Assembly: GCF_000185385.1 (NCBI RefSeq)
Contig: NZ_GL622296.1
Location: forward strand, 2,013,202-2,077,201
DNA length: 64,000 nucleotides
Reading direction: 5' to 3'
Origin: Lachnoanaerobaculum saburreum DSM 3986
GTDB taxonomy: Bacteria; Bacillota; Clostridia; Lachnospirales; Lachnospiraceae
Shown here: one piece after another, positions 56,361 through 64,000 of the stretch
How the letters are laid out: every line of letters begins with the position of its first letter
How positions within the stretch are numbered: position 1 is the first letter of the stretch
Notes under the pieces: model-generated
Told to the model about the DNA's origin: nothing
Seen by the model: only the letters and a program-made list of their open reading frames with translations
The model's database searches: none
Made by a program: the position numbers and the translations under genes

Positions 56361-58225
56361 GACTGCTTAGCCTACATATAAACGGCTTCGGTAAATTCAA
56401 GAACAAGGATTTGGTCTTCGGCGACAATATGAATATTGTATACGGCTATAATGAAGCCGGAAAATCCACCATATTTATGTTTATCAAAGCAATGCTCTAC
56501 GGTCTTGAAAGAGCCAAGGGCAGAGCCAGTAAAAGTGATACATGGACTAAGTTTAAGCCCTGGGGAAACGGCGATATCTACGGCGGAAGTCTTCGCTTCT
56601 CATACCGTGAAAGAGCATATCGTATCGAAAGAGACTTTACAAAAACGGCTACAACCCCCTTTGCCATTATCAATGAAACCGACGGCAAACCGGTTGAAGG
56701 TGCAACCGAATTTTTGAAGGAAGTACTTTGCGGGCTTACTGAAACAGCCTACTCAAATACTGTAAGTATCTCACAGCTGAAGTCTGCCACCGATGCCAAG
56801 ATGGTTGTGGAATTAAAAAATTACATTGCCAATATGAACACCACAGGAAATATGTCTTTAAATATAAATAAAGCATCAGACTTTTTGAAGGAAAAGAAAA
56901 AAGCTTTTACCGCCACTCTAAATCCTGATGCCGCAAAGACATACAATCAGAATCTGACGGAAATTAAAACTTTGGAGAAGAAAATCTCCTCTCCTGAATT
57001 TTCAAGCCATCTGAAGACTCTAAAAGAAGCGGATGCTATAACAGATAAAAGAATTATGGACTTGAATGCTCAAAAAGAAACTCTTATAGAAAGTATCGCT
57101 TCAAAAAGACAGCATCTTTCAGACTTGGGTTTTGTTGATAAAGCTACAATAGTACAGCTTCAAGATGAGCTGAACAGAGGCTATAATGAATATCTTTCCG
57201 CCTATGAATCTGAAAAGAAAAAATCTATTAATAAGGTCTATCCTGTAATTTTCCTTATTTTATCGATACTTAGTGTGCTTATGTCGGCATATATTTTTAA
57301 AGCCGGAAAGACTAATGTAATCACCGCCTCTACAGGTATAAGCTACCAATTTGCTATGGTGCTTTTTATTATTATATGCCTGTCATCACTTGTCTTTGCC
57401 CTATATATCTATACTGTATATAATAAGGACAACAGACATCTGACGGAACTTAAGGTGAATTTAATAGCTACAATGGCAAGAGTCGGTTCATTTGACTCTA
57501 TTACAGAGGAAAATATACATCGTGCCAACAAAAAGCTCAGTTCCAAAATAAATATTTTTGATGAGATGGCAGCCGATATTGCAAAGAGTGAAGCATTGAA
57601 TGTGGATATTGAAAATCTTCGTGCAAAAAAAGCCGCCTATGCAAGCGGTATCGATGCCAAAAAGCAAAATGAGTGGGAGCTTGAAAAACTTATGGAAAAG
57701 TTGGCCAAGATGAAAGAGGACAATTCCGCTCTCAAAAATATAATAGCCGAAAATGACAAGATTCGTTTTGAGATAGATGCTATTGATTTGGCAATGGATA
57801 CACTGAAAAATCTGTCTGAAACCATCAAAAACTCATTCGGTCTATATCTTAATAAAGATGCTTCTGAGCTTATTGAAGGTATTACAGGCGGTGTATATGA
57901 CTCTATCTCCATTGATGAGAATTTTAATGTGTTCTTAAATACACCGAACAGACTGGTTCCCATTGAACAGGCAAGTTCAGGTACTATGGATCAGGTCTAT
58001 CTGGCACTTAGAATTTCTGCCGGCAGACTTATGCAAAACCGTTCCAAGGAATTGCCGTTTATATTTGACGACAGTTTTGTCAATTATGATTCAATCAGGC
58101 TTAGAGCAGCCCTACTCTGGATTGCCAACAATGTCCCGGAGCAAATTATAGTATTCAGCTGTCACATGAGAGAAGCACAGCTTATGACAGCGACAATGCA
58201 AGATTTTAATTTAATAGAATTGTAG
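56357..58225 (+). CDS. SbcC/YhaN-like ATPase with internal membrane hairpin
   Basis: A 622-residue SMC/Rad50-type ATPase. Walker A GYNEAGKSTIFMF (near 30), Q-loop, ABC signature QASSGTMDQVYLALRIS and Walker B LPFIFDDSFVNYD near the C-terminus. Coiled coils flank the centre, but where Rad50 has a zinc hook, two membrane segments occur (about 294-314 and 331-354) with a short loop. YhaN proteins of Firmicutes share this. It probably ties the nuclease pair to the membrane; role in DNA processing inferred. Confidence 0.85.
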   Translation: MRLLSLHINGFGKFKNKDLVFGDNMNIVYGYNEAGKSTIFMFIKAMLYGLERAKGRASKSDTWTKFKPWGNGDIYGGSLRFSYRERAYRIERDFTKTATTPFAIINETDGKPVEGATEFLKEVLCGLTETAYSNTVSISQLKSATDAKMVVELKNYIANMNTTGNMSLNINKASDFLKEKKKAFTATLNPDAAKTYNQNLTEIKTLEKKISSPEFSSHLKTLKEADAITDKRIMDLNAQKETLIESIASKRQHLSDLGFVDKATIVQLQDELNRGYNEYLSAYESEKKKSINKVYPVIFLILSILSVLMSAYIFKAGKTNVITASTGISYQFAMVLFIIICLSSLVFALYIYTVYNKDNRHLTELKVNLIATMARVGSFDSITEENIHRANKKLSSKINIFDEMAADIAKSEALNVDIENLRAKKAAYASGIDAKKQNEWELEKLMEKLAKMKEDNSALKNIIAENDKIRFEIDAIDLAMDTLKNLSETIKNSFGLYLNKDASELIEGITGGVYDSISIDENFNVFLNTPNRLVPIEQASSGTMDQVYLALRISAGRLMQNRSKELPFIFDDSFVNYDSIRLRAALLWIANNVPEQIIVFSCHMREAQLMTATMQDFNLIEL

Positions 58226-58233
58226 GGAAGTTT

Positions 58234-58656
58234 ATGCGTTTTATCAGACAATTTCTAATTATATTATTGGTAAGTTTTTTTGGGGAAGTGTTAAAAGCAA
58301 TTTTACCACTTCCCATACCGGCAAGCATCTATGGTTTAGTCATTATGCTTGCTTTACTTGTTTCAAAGAAAGTTAAATTACATCAGGTAGAAGGCGGCTC
58401 CATGTTCCTTATTGATATTATGCCGCTTATGTTTATTCCGGGTTCAGCCGGATTGATTAATATCTGGCCAAGCCTAAAACCTGTACTTATACCTTTACTT
58501 GTCATGACTCTCGTTTCGACTGTCCTTGTAATGGCTGTTTCTGCTAAGGTAACAGAATTTGTCATAAAGTTTGATAAAAAGGTAGAAAAGGAAGAAAAAC
58601 AAAGAGAAGAAAAAATAAGAGAAGAAATGCAAGAGGAGGCAAAAAAGAATGACTGA
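58234..58656 (+). CDS. lrgA: CidA/LrgA family holin-like protein
   Basis: A 140-residue membrane protein with four hydrophobic segments and the family signature LPLPIPASIYGLVIML and MFIPGSAGLI. The tail is a charged helix. LrgA/CidA proteins modulate murein hydrolases and export small organic acids in some species. Overlaps the next gene by eight bases. Operon start GGGAAG. Confidence 0.9.
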   Translation: MRFIRQFLIILLVSFFGEVLKAILPLPIPASIYGLVIMLALLVSKKVKLHQVEGGSMFLIDIMPLMFIPGSAGLINIWPSLKPVLIPLLVMTLVSTVLVMAVSAKVTEFVIKFDKKVEKEEKQREEKIREEMQEEAKKND

Positions 58657-59341
58657 TTTTTTAAGTAATTCTGTTTTTTTCAGTTTAATGCTATGTCTGC
58701 TATCCTATCAAATAGGTGTATTTTTAAGGCAAAAGACTAAAATAGCAGCTTTTAATCCGCTGCTAATCTCTATCATTATAGTAATCTTTGTACTTGTTAT
58801 ATTCCATATCAAGTTTGAAGATTTTTATAATGGTTCAAAATATATAAGCTATTTACTTACTCCGGCAACTGTAGCACTTGCAATACCGCTTTATTCAAAG
58901 CTGACACTGCTGAAAGATAACTTCAAAGCTATTATTTCAGGGCTTATAGCCGGTGTATTGACTTCACTTTTATCCATACTTGTTATGTCAATACTCTTTC
59001 ACTTAAAGCATGAGTACTATGTCTCAATGCTGCCAAAGTCAATTACTACCGCTATCGGTATCGGCATTTCCGAGGAGCTTGGCGGTATTTCCACTATAAC
59101 TACCGCAGTTATCATTGTAACAGGTGTGTTCGGAAATGTTATGGCGGATATTGTATATAAAATATTTAATATTACAAATCCTATAGCAAAAGGTATCGGT
59201 CTCGGTGCCTCAGCCCATGCTATCGGTACATCAAAAGCCCTTGAAATGGGAGCGACAGAAGGTGCTATGAGTTCACTCTCTATAGCGGTTGCAGGTATTA
59301 TCACCGTTATATTCGCTTCATTTTTTGCAAAAATTATGTAA
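58649..59341 (+). CDS. lrgB: LrgB family protein
   Basis: A 230-residue membrane protein with about seven segments. Signature regions LTPATVALAIPLYSKL, PKSITTAIGIGISEELGG and GLGASAHAIGTSKALEMG are typical. Partner of LrgA; the pair is the last part of the asnS cluster, followed by a terminator. Confidence 0.92.
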   Translation: MTDFLSNSVFFSLMLCLLSYQIGVFLRQKTKIAAFNPLLISIIIVIFVLVIFHIKFEDFYNGSKYISYLLTPATVALAIPLYSKLTLLKDNFKAIISGLIAGVLTSLLSILVMSILFHLKHEYYVSMLPKSITTAIGIGISEELGGISTITTAVIIVTGVFGNVMADIVYKIFNITNPIAKGIGLGASAHAIGTSKALEMGATEGAMSSLSIAVAGIITVIFASFFAKIM

Positions 59342-59346
59342 CAAAA

Positions 59347-59386
59347 AAGTGCCATCCGAGTTTAAACTCGTTTGACACTTCTTTTT
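59347..59386. terminator. Terminator between lrgB and the DUF1858 gene
   Basis: The palindrome CGAGTTTAAACTCG (59357-59370) is enclosed by AAGTG/CACTT and followed by five T. A run of A on the left allows action on the minus strand too. Confidence 0.8.
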
Positions 59387-59391
59387 ATTTA

Positions 59392-59592
59392 TTATGATAC
59401 TGCAAGTATTTCATTTATCTGTGATACCAATGTATCGCAGTCAATTCCATGTACCATACATGCCTCCTCAAGTGTCTCCATCTGTGATGACGGACATCCT
59501 AAGCAGTGCATACCTGCTCTCATAAGCATAGGAGCAATCAAGTCATTGGTCAGCAAAAGCTCACCTATTGTCATATTCTTATTTATTGTCAT
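59392..59592 (-). CDS. DUF1858 redox-disulfide domain protein
   Basis: A 66-residue protein with MTIGELL, then [27 protein letters not shown] core (here split: [10 protein letters not shown] and [14 protein letters not shown]). The CxxC forms a redox-active disulfide in this family, often fused to or near hybrid-cluster proteins. It overlaps the MocR gene by 14 bases. Its partner is unknown. Confidence 0.88.
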   Translation of the reverse strand: MTINKNMTIGELLLTNDLIAPMLMRAGMHCLGCPSSQMETLEEACMVHGIDCDTLVSQINEILAVS

Positions 59593-61003
59593 AAAGACTC
59601 CTTTCTACTTCTTTAGAAAAATCCTCTATACCTTTCTTTATATCTTCAGCTTTAAGTGAGGCAAAGCCTACCAAAACTGTAGATTTCTTTTTATTTTCAT
59701 CGGTATAAAAAACCGATATAGGATAAAACCTTACTCCTGCCGTCACTCCATAATCAAGTATTTCTTTTTCGCTCAAGTCTTCAAGTGTCATTAAAACATG
59801 AAGCCCTGAATTGTTCTCAAATACTGTTGCCCTTGACAAGTTCTTTTGTATACTTTCTATCAGAATATCTCTTTTTGCCCTATAGTTGGTCCTCATTCTG
59901 TTTAAATGTCTCTCAAAATATCCTTCTCTTATAAAGATTTCAAGTATATCCTGGTCTGACCTCGGTACAGTACATGAAAAGAAATCAAGTTTTGATTCAT
60001 ATTCCTCCATCAGCTTATCCGGAAGTACCATATATGCAACTCTTATTGCAGGTGCAATTGATTTTGAGAATGTACCTATATATATTACTTTTTGCGGGTC
60101 AAGTCCCTGCATTGCAGGAATCGGCTTACCTACAAATCGAAACTCCGAGTCATAATCATCCTCTATAATATATCTTCCGGTTTTCTCATAACACCATGTT
60201 ATCAGCTCTCTTCTTCTGTTTATAGGCATTATCACACCTGTAGGATATTGATTGGCAGGCATCAGATAACAAATATCCGCTCTGCTGCGTTTAAGTTTAT
60301 TTATATCCATTCCTTCATCATCCATATCAATACTGCTGATATTCCAAGCCATTGATTCAAAAATCTGCCTTGCCTTGATATAGCCCGGGTTTTCAAGTGC
60401 TATATATCTGCTTCCAAGTAACAGCCCCAAAAGCAATATAAGATACTCACTTCCGGCACCGACTATAATATTTTGTGGAGTGCATACCACCCTTCTGGCA
60501 GTATGCAGGTAAGCCGCTATCTCACATCTTAATCCATATTCGCCCTGATTGTCTCCTGCCGTAAATACATCCGCCCTGTCATTTGAAAATACTTTTCTTG
60601 CAATACTTCTCCATGAAGCATATGGAAAGCTCCTTAAATCAATCTTTGTCGGAGAAAAGTCAATCAAATTTTCGATTTCCTTACCCTTTGTTTTCTTCTT
60701 TGCAGGTATATATTCAGTTCTTTTTTCAAGCTTTGAATATTTTTTTAAAATATCCATATCGTCAAGCTTATTTACAATATAACCGCTACCTGCCTTTGAT
60801 TTCAGATACCCTTCCGCCAAAAGCTGCTCATAAGCATTTACTACAGTAGTCCTGGATACTTTTAAATCTTGTGAGAGTCTCCTTGTAGACGGCAACTTTG
60901 TGCTTGTAAGTATATGACCTGATTTTATCTCATTTTTTATAAATTCATAGATTTGCTCATATATCGGGCAATCCGCTCTCAAATCTATAAGAAGCTCCAT
61001 CAA
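59579..61003 (-). CDS. MocR/PdxR-type transcriptional regulator with aminotransferase domain
   Basis: A 474-residue fusion. Residues about 8-78 are a GntR winged helix ([34 protein letters not shown]), followed by a fold-type I aminotransferase domain with PLP lysine in [12 protein letters not shown] and [10 protein letters not shown]. These proteins sense PLP or related compounds; PdxR activates vitamin B6 genes. No pdx genes are adjacent. It overlaps glnS by four bases and the DUF1858 gene by 14. Confidence 0.92.
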   Translation of the reverse strand: MMELLIDLRADCPIYEQIYEFIKNEIKSGHILTSTKLPSTRRLSQDLKVSRTTVVNAYEQLLAEGYLKSKAGSGYIVNKLDDMDILKKYSKLEKRTEYIPAKKKTKGKEIENLIDFSPTKIDLRSFPYASWRSIARKVFSNDRADVFTAGDNQGEYGLRCEIAAYLHTARRVVCTPQNIIVGAGSEYLILLLGLLLGSRYIALENPGYIKARQIFESMAWNISSIDMDDEGMDINKLKRSRADICYLMPANQYPTGVIMPINRRRELITWCYEKTGRYIIEDDYDSEFRFVGKPIPAMQGLDPQKVIYIGTFSKSIAPAIRVAYMVLPDKLMEEYESKLDFFSCTVPRSDQDILEIFIREGYFERHLNRMRTNYRAKRDILIESIQKNLSRATVFENNSGLHVLMTLEDLSEKEILDYGVTAGVRFYPISVFYTDENKKKSTVLVGFASLKAEDIKKGIEDFSKEVERSLYDNK

Positions 61004-62685
61004 TCATTCTTCACAAGCTTAAATGAACTCTTAAGTGAAACAATTCTGTTAAATACAAGTGCATCCGGTCTTGAATCTTTAGCATCCACACAGAAAAATC
61101 CGTTTCTGACAAACTGGAAACTGTCATATGCCTTTGCGTCCTTAAGGCAACTTTCCACATAGCAATTTTTTAATACAGTCAAAGAATTCGGATTAAGGTT
61201 CAGATTGCCGTTCTCATCAAGTTTACCCTTCTCTTCATCCACTATATTCTCATAGAGCCTTACCTCTACATTAAGTGCTGTCTTTGCATTCACCCAATGT
61301 ATTGTGCCTTTTACTTTTCTGGCATTAAATCCCGAACCGGACTTGGTCTCCGGATCATATGTAGCATGAACTGCAATAATATTGCCGTTTTCATCCTTTT
61401 CTACAGATGTGCAGGTTACAAAGTAAGCACCCATAAGTCTTACTTCATTTCCGGGGAATAATCTGAAGTACTTCTTTGGAGGCACTTCCATAAAATCATC
61501 TCTTTCAATGTAGAGTTCCCTGCCAAACTCAATCTCTCTTTCACCAAGCTCAGGATTTTCAAGATTATTCGGCATTGTACAAATCTCGGACTGATCTTCA
61601 GGGTAGTTATCTATTATAAGCTTTATCGGATCAAGTATTGCCATTATTCTCGGTTTCTTAAGCTTAAGATCCTCTCTGATACAGTACTCAAGCATTGCCG
61701 ATTCTATAGAAGAATCCGCCTTTGATACTCCTGCAAGCTTTACAAAATTTCTGATAGACTCGGGAGTATAGCCTCTTCTTCTAAGTGCCGCTATAGATAC
61801 AAGTCTCGGATCATCCCATCCGTCCACTATTTTATCTTCCACAAGCTTTTTTATATATCTCTTACCTGTGACCACATTTGTAAGATAAAGCTTTGCAAAC
61901 TCGATCTGTCTTGGCGGATTCCTGTACTCACATTCTCTTACCACCCAATCATAAAGAGGTCTGTGATCCTCAAACTCTAATGTACAAAGACTATGTGTGA
62001 TTCCCTCTATAGCATCCTCTATCGGATGTGCAAAATCATACATCGGATAGATACACCACTTGTCACCTGTATTGTGATGAGTCATTCTTGCCACTCTGTA
62101 AATTACAGGGTCTCTCATATTGATATTTGGTGATGCCATATCTATCTTTGCACGAAGTACATGACTTCCATCCTCAAACATTCCGTTTTTCATATCCTCA
62201 AAGAGCTTTAAATTCTCCTCAACAGTTCTGTTTCTGTATGGACTTTCCTTACCGGGAGTCTTAAAATCCCCTCTGTACTCTCTTATCTCATCCGCACTTA
62301 AGTCACATACAAATGCCTTGCCCTTTTTGATAAGCAGTACAGCCTTCTCATACATCTCTTCAAAATAATTTGATGCAAAGAAAAGTCTGTCCTCAAACTC
62401 TCCTCCAAGCCACTTTACATCCTCAATTATTGAATTGACAAACTCTTCCTTTTCCTTTGTAGGATTGGTATCGTCAAATCTTAAGTTAAACTTTCCGTTA
62501 TACTCTTTTGCAATATCATTATTTAAAATAATGGACTTTGCATGACCTATATGCAAATATCCGTTCGGCTCAGGCGGAAATCTGGTCTGTACATGATCAA
62601 ATCTTTTTGATGCCAAGTCCTTGTCTATCTCTATTTCAATAAAATTCTTTGAAACCGTCTCAGTATTCTTGATTTCTTCCGACAT
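61000..62685 (-). CDS. glnS: Glutaminyl-tRNA synthetase
   Basis: Class I enzyme charging tRNA-Gln. In 561 residues: [31 protein letters not shown], and C-terminal anticodon-binding beta barrels. The KMSKS-equivalent loop reads [12 protein letters not shown], atypical relative to the E. coli VMSKRKL. Firmicutes often use GatCAB instead, so glnS is a lineage trait. It heads the MocR-DUF1858 operon. Confidence 0.95.
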   Translation of the reverse strand: MSEEIKNTETVSKNFIEIEIDKDLASKRFDHVQTRFPPEPNGYLHIGHAKSIILNNDIAKEYNGKFNLRFDDTNPTKEKEEFVNSIIEDVKWLGGEFEDRLFFASNYFEEMYEKAVLLIKKGKAFVCDLSADEIREYRGDFKTPGKESPYRNRTVEENLKLFEDMKNGMFEDGSHVLRAKIDMASPNINMRDPVIYRVARMTHHNTGDKWCIYPMYDFAHPIEDAIEGITHSLCTLEFEDHRPLYDWVVRECEYRNPPRQIEFAKLYLTNVVTGKRYIKKLVEDKIVDGWDDPRLVSIAALRRRGYTPESIRNFVKLAGVSKADSSIESAMLEYCIREDLKLKKPRIMAILDPIKLIIDNYPEDQSEICTMPNNLENPELGEREIEFGRELYIERDDFMEVPPKKYFRLFPGNEVRLMGAYFVTCTSVEKDENGNIIAVHATYDPETKSGSGFNARKVKGTIHWVNAKTALNVEVRLYENIVDEEKGKLDENGNLNLNPNSLTVLKNCYVESCLKDAKAYDSFQFVRNGFFCVDAKDSRPDALVFNRIVSLKSSFKLVKND

Positions 62686-62723
62686 AAGTTTCTCCCATCT
62701 TCTGCTTTATTAACTGATACACA

Positions 62724-62752
62724 ATTATATCATTGATATAATTCTACCGCAA
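62724..62752 (-). promoter_or_regulatory. Promoter of glnS with inverted repeat
   Basis: On the minus strand TTGCGG (62747-62752), 17 bases, TATAAT (62724-62729), with extended TGA. The spacer contains AATTATAT-CATTG-ATATAATT (62723-62743), an 8-bp perfect inverted repeat. Confidence 0.55.
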
Positions 62753-62778
62753 TCCCGGAGAATACTTATAATACAAAA

Positions 62779-62810
62779 ATCCCCTCTTATTTTGCAGTAT
62801 AAAAGGGGAT
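62779..62810 (-). terminator. Terminator of cysK
   Basis: ATCCCCTCTTAT pairs with ATAAAAGGGGAT at 11 of 12 positions around an eight-base loop, followed by T on the minus strand. Confidence 0.8.
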
Positions 62811-62818
62811 AAAAAATA

Positions 62819-63751
62819 TTATTCTGTAAATAAAGGTGTTGAGAAATATCTGTCTCCACTGTCAGGAAGAAGTGCAACTATTGTCTTACCTTCATTCTCC
62901 TTTCTTTTTGCCTCCTTTATAGCTGCAAACAGTGCGGCACCTGAAGATATACCTACAAGTATACCCTCTCTGGATGCTATAAGTCTGCCGTAATCAAAAG
63001 CCTCTTCGTTCTCAACTGTGATTATCTCGTCATAAATCTTTGTATTAAGTGTGTTCGGAATAAATCCGGCACCGATACCCTGAATCTTATGCGGACCGCT
63101 CTTTCCCTCTGAAAGTACCGGTGAACCTGTAGGCTCTACAGCAATTACCTTAACACCAGGCTTCTTTTCTTTAAGGAACTCACCTACACCTGTAATAGTA
63201 CCGCCTGTACCGATACCTGATATAAAGATGTCCACTTCGCCGTCAGTATCATTCCAAATCTCAGGACCTGTTGTAGCTCTGTGAACTGCCGGATTTGCCT
63301 GATTGTCAAACTGTGCAGGGATAAAGCTTCCTTCAATATTTGCCGCAAGCTCCTCAGCCTTGGCAATAGCACCCTTCATACCCTTTGAACCTTCTGTAAG
63401 TTCAATAGTAGCACCATAAGCCTTCAAAATATTTCTTCTCTCAACACTCATAGTCTCAGGCATTGTAAGAATTACTTTATAGCCTTTTGATGTACCCACT
63501 GAAGCAAGTCCGATACCTGTATTTCCTGATGTAGCCTCAATGATGGTAGCACCGGGCTTTAATTTTCCCTCCTTCTCGGCAGCCTCTATCATAGAAAGTG
63601 CTATTCTGTCCTTTACAGAACCTGCCGGATTAAAGTACTCAAGCTTTACCAAAACCTTAGCCTTCAGTCCAAGCTCCTTTTCAATATTTGATACCTCTAA
63701 AAGTGGTGTATTACCAACCAACTCACTGCTGCTCTTATAAACTCTAGACAT
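62819..63751 (-). CDS. cysK: Cysteine synthase A (O-acetylserine sulfhydrylase)
   Basis: PLP enzyme making cysteine from O-acetylserine and sulfide. In 310 residues: NTPLLEVSN, PLP lysine in NPAGSVKDRIALSM, TSGNTGIGLASVG and GTGGTITGVGEFLKE. The start at 63751 has GGAGG five bases upstream; the frame continues four codons more but into that site. It is monocistronic with a promoter and an Rrf2-like box upstream and a terminator behind. Confidence 0.95.
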   Translation of the reverse strand: MSRVYKSSSELVGNTPLLEVSNIEKELGLKAKVLVKLEYFNPAGSVKDRIALSMIEAAEKEGKLKPGATIIEATSGNTGIGLASVGTSKGYKVILTMPETMSVERRNILKAYGATIELTEGSKGMKGAIAKAEELAANIEGSFIPAQFDNQANPAVHRATTGPEIWNDTDGEVDIFISGIGTGGTITGVGEFLKEKKPGVKVIAVEPTGSPVLSEGKSGPHKIQGIGAGFIPNTLNTKIYDEIITVENEEAFDYGRLIASREGILVGISSGAALFAAIKEAKRKENEGKTIVALLPDSGDRYFSTPLFTE

Positions 63752-63772
63752 ACAAACCTCCATTTATGTATT

Positions 63773-63829
63773 CCTGTTTTCCTACTTGTTTTATGGGTTT
63801 ATAATAATCTATTTATTTTTATTTGTCAA
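63773..63829 (-). promoter_or_regulatory. Promoter of cysK with possible CymR-type operator
   Basis: On the minus strand consensus TTGACA (63824-63829), 17 bases, TATTAT (63801-63806). Just downstream (63773-63800) the sequence contains ACCCATAAAACAAGTAGGAAAA, here noted as ACCCAT then AAGTAGGAAAA, resembling Rrf2/CymR boxes, which repress sulfur genes when cysteine is plentiful. The region beyond 63830 is AT-rich and shows nothing else. Confidence 0.5.
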
Positions 63830-64000
63830 GCAATTTTTATTTTTTCCTGATATTTATATTTTTTGCCTTACAGCAAAGAAAAATTATTTGTATAAAAAGA
63901 AAAACACACTTGCATAATATTCTTTTTTATTGTATATTTATGAATGTATTTTATAGTAATAAACATTTACAAAGTATAATAATATATTTTATTCGTATTT

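Noticed and set aside
63830..64000. Possible gene or RNA at the right edge
   Set aside because: Very AT-rich with no open frame, ribosome site or stable hairpin; nothing supportable.

Overview
The window is AT-rich, compact and mostly transcribed from the minus strand. It looks like chromosome of an anaerobic, low-GC Firmicute of the class Clostridia, most likely a Lachnospiraceae member. Pointers are the DUF5716/DUF5717, DUF4364 and DUF5662 proteins, a cysteine-containing L28, Nfn-type flavoenzyme subunits, a clostridial 2[4Fe-4S] ferredoxin, glgC/glgD, spoVG and AGGAGG ribosome sites. Family assignments were made by eye, with no database search. No rRNA, tRNA, CRISPR array, insertion sequence, T-box or known riboswitch was recognised.

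Left edge (1-4.1 kb): a DNA-modification or defence operon read leftwards (large SNF2-type helicase, DUF4391 protein, start of a type III-like DNA methyltransferase cut by the window edge). 4.2-10.9 kb: a housekeeping unit of MarR regulator, metG, TraX-like membrane protein, tatD, rsmA and a peptidoglycan-binding NlpC/P60 protein. 10.9-15.5 kb: a PurF-like protein lacking the glutaminase cysteine, transketolase, rpmB and a transaldolase-like aldolase, centred on pentose phosphate and PRPP chemistry.

15.6-27.2 kb: one long, tightly packed operon: DUF5717, DUF5716 (actin/Hsp70-like), a TPR protein, valS, folC, a 46-residue small protein, a membrane TPR protein and a DUF308 membrane protein. This is the best candidate for an undescribed system. 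27.3-36.2 kb: DUF4364 regulator, a complete branched-chain amino-acid ABC transporter (livJHMGF), the two NfnAB-like subunits and a PfkB sugar kinase. 36.3-41.7 kb: folA, a divergent ThyX-like protein and a NUDIX hydrolase with overlapping ends, then a U32 peptidase-family (RlhA-like) protein and ruvAB.

41.8-50.7 kb: RNase H-fold exonuclease (apparently leaderless), DUF5662, cold-shock protein, hslO with a methyltransferase, SEC-C protein, ferredoxin, and the conserved gdpP-rplI-dnaB group. 50.8-53.5 kb: glgC-glgD-spoVG. 53.9-59.3 kb (plus strand): asnS, a YhaO/SbcD-like nuclease, a YhaN/SbcC-like ATPase with a membrane hairpin, and lrgA-lrgB. 59.4-63.8 kb: glnS, a MocR/PdxR-type regulator and a DUF1858 redox protein in one operon, then cysK.

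Promoters listed are eye-matched -35/-10 pairs, mostly with 17-bp spacing, and terminators are perfect or near-perfect hairpins with T-runs. None has experimental support here.
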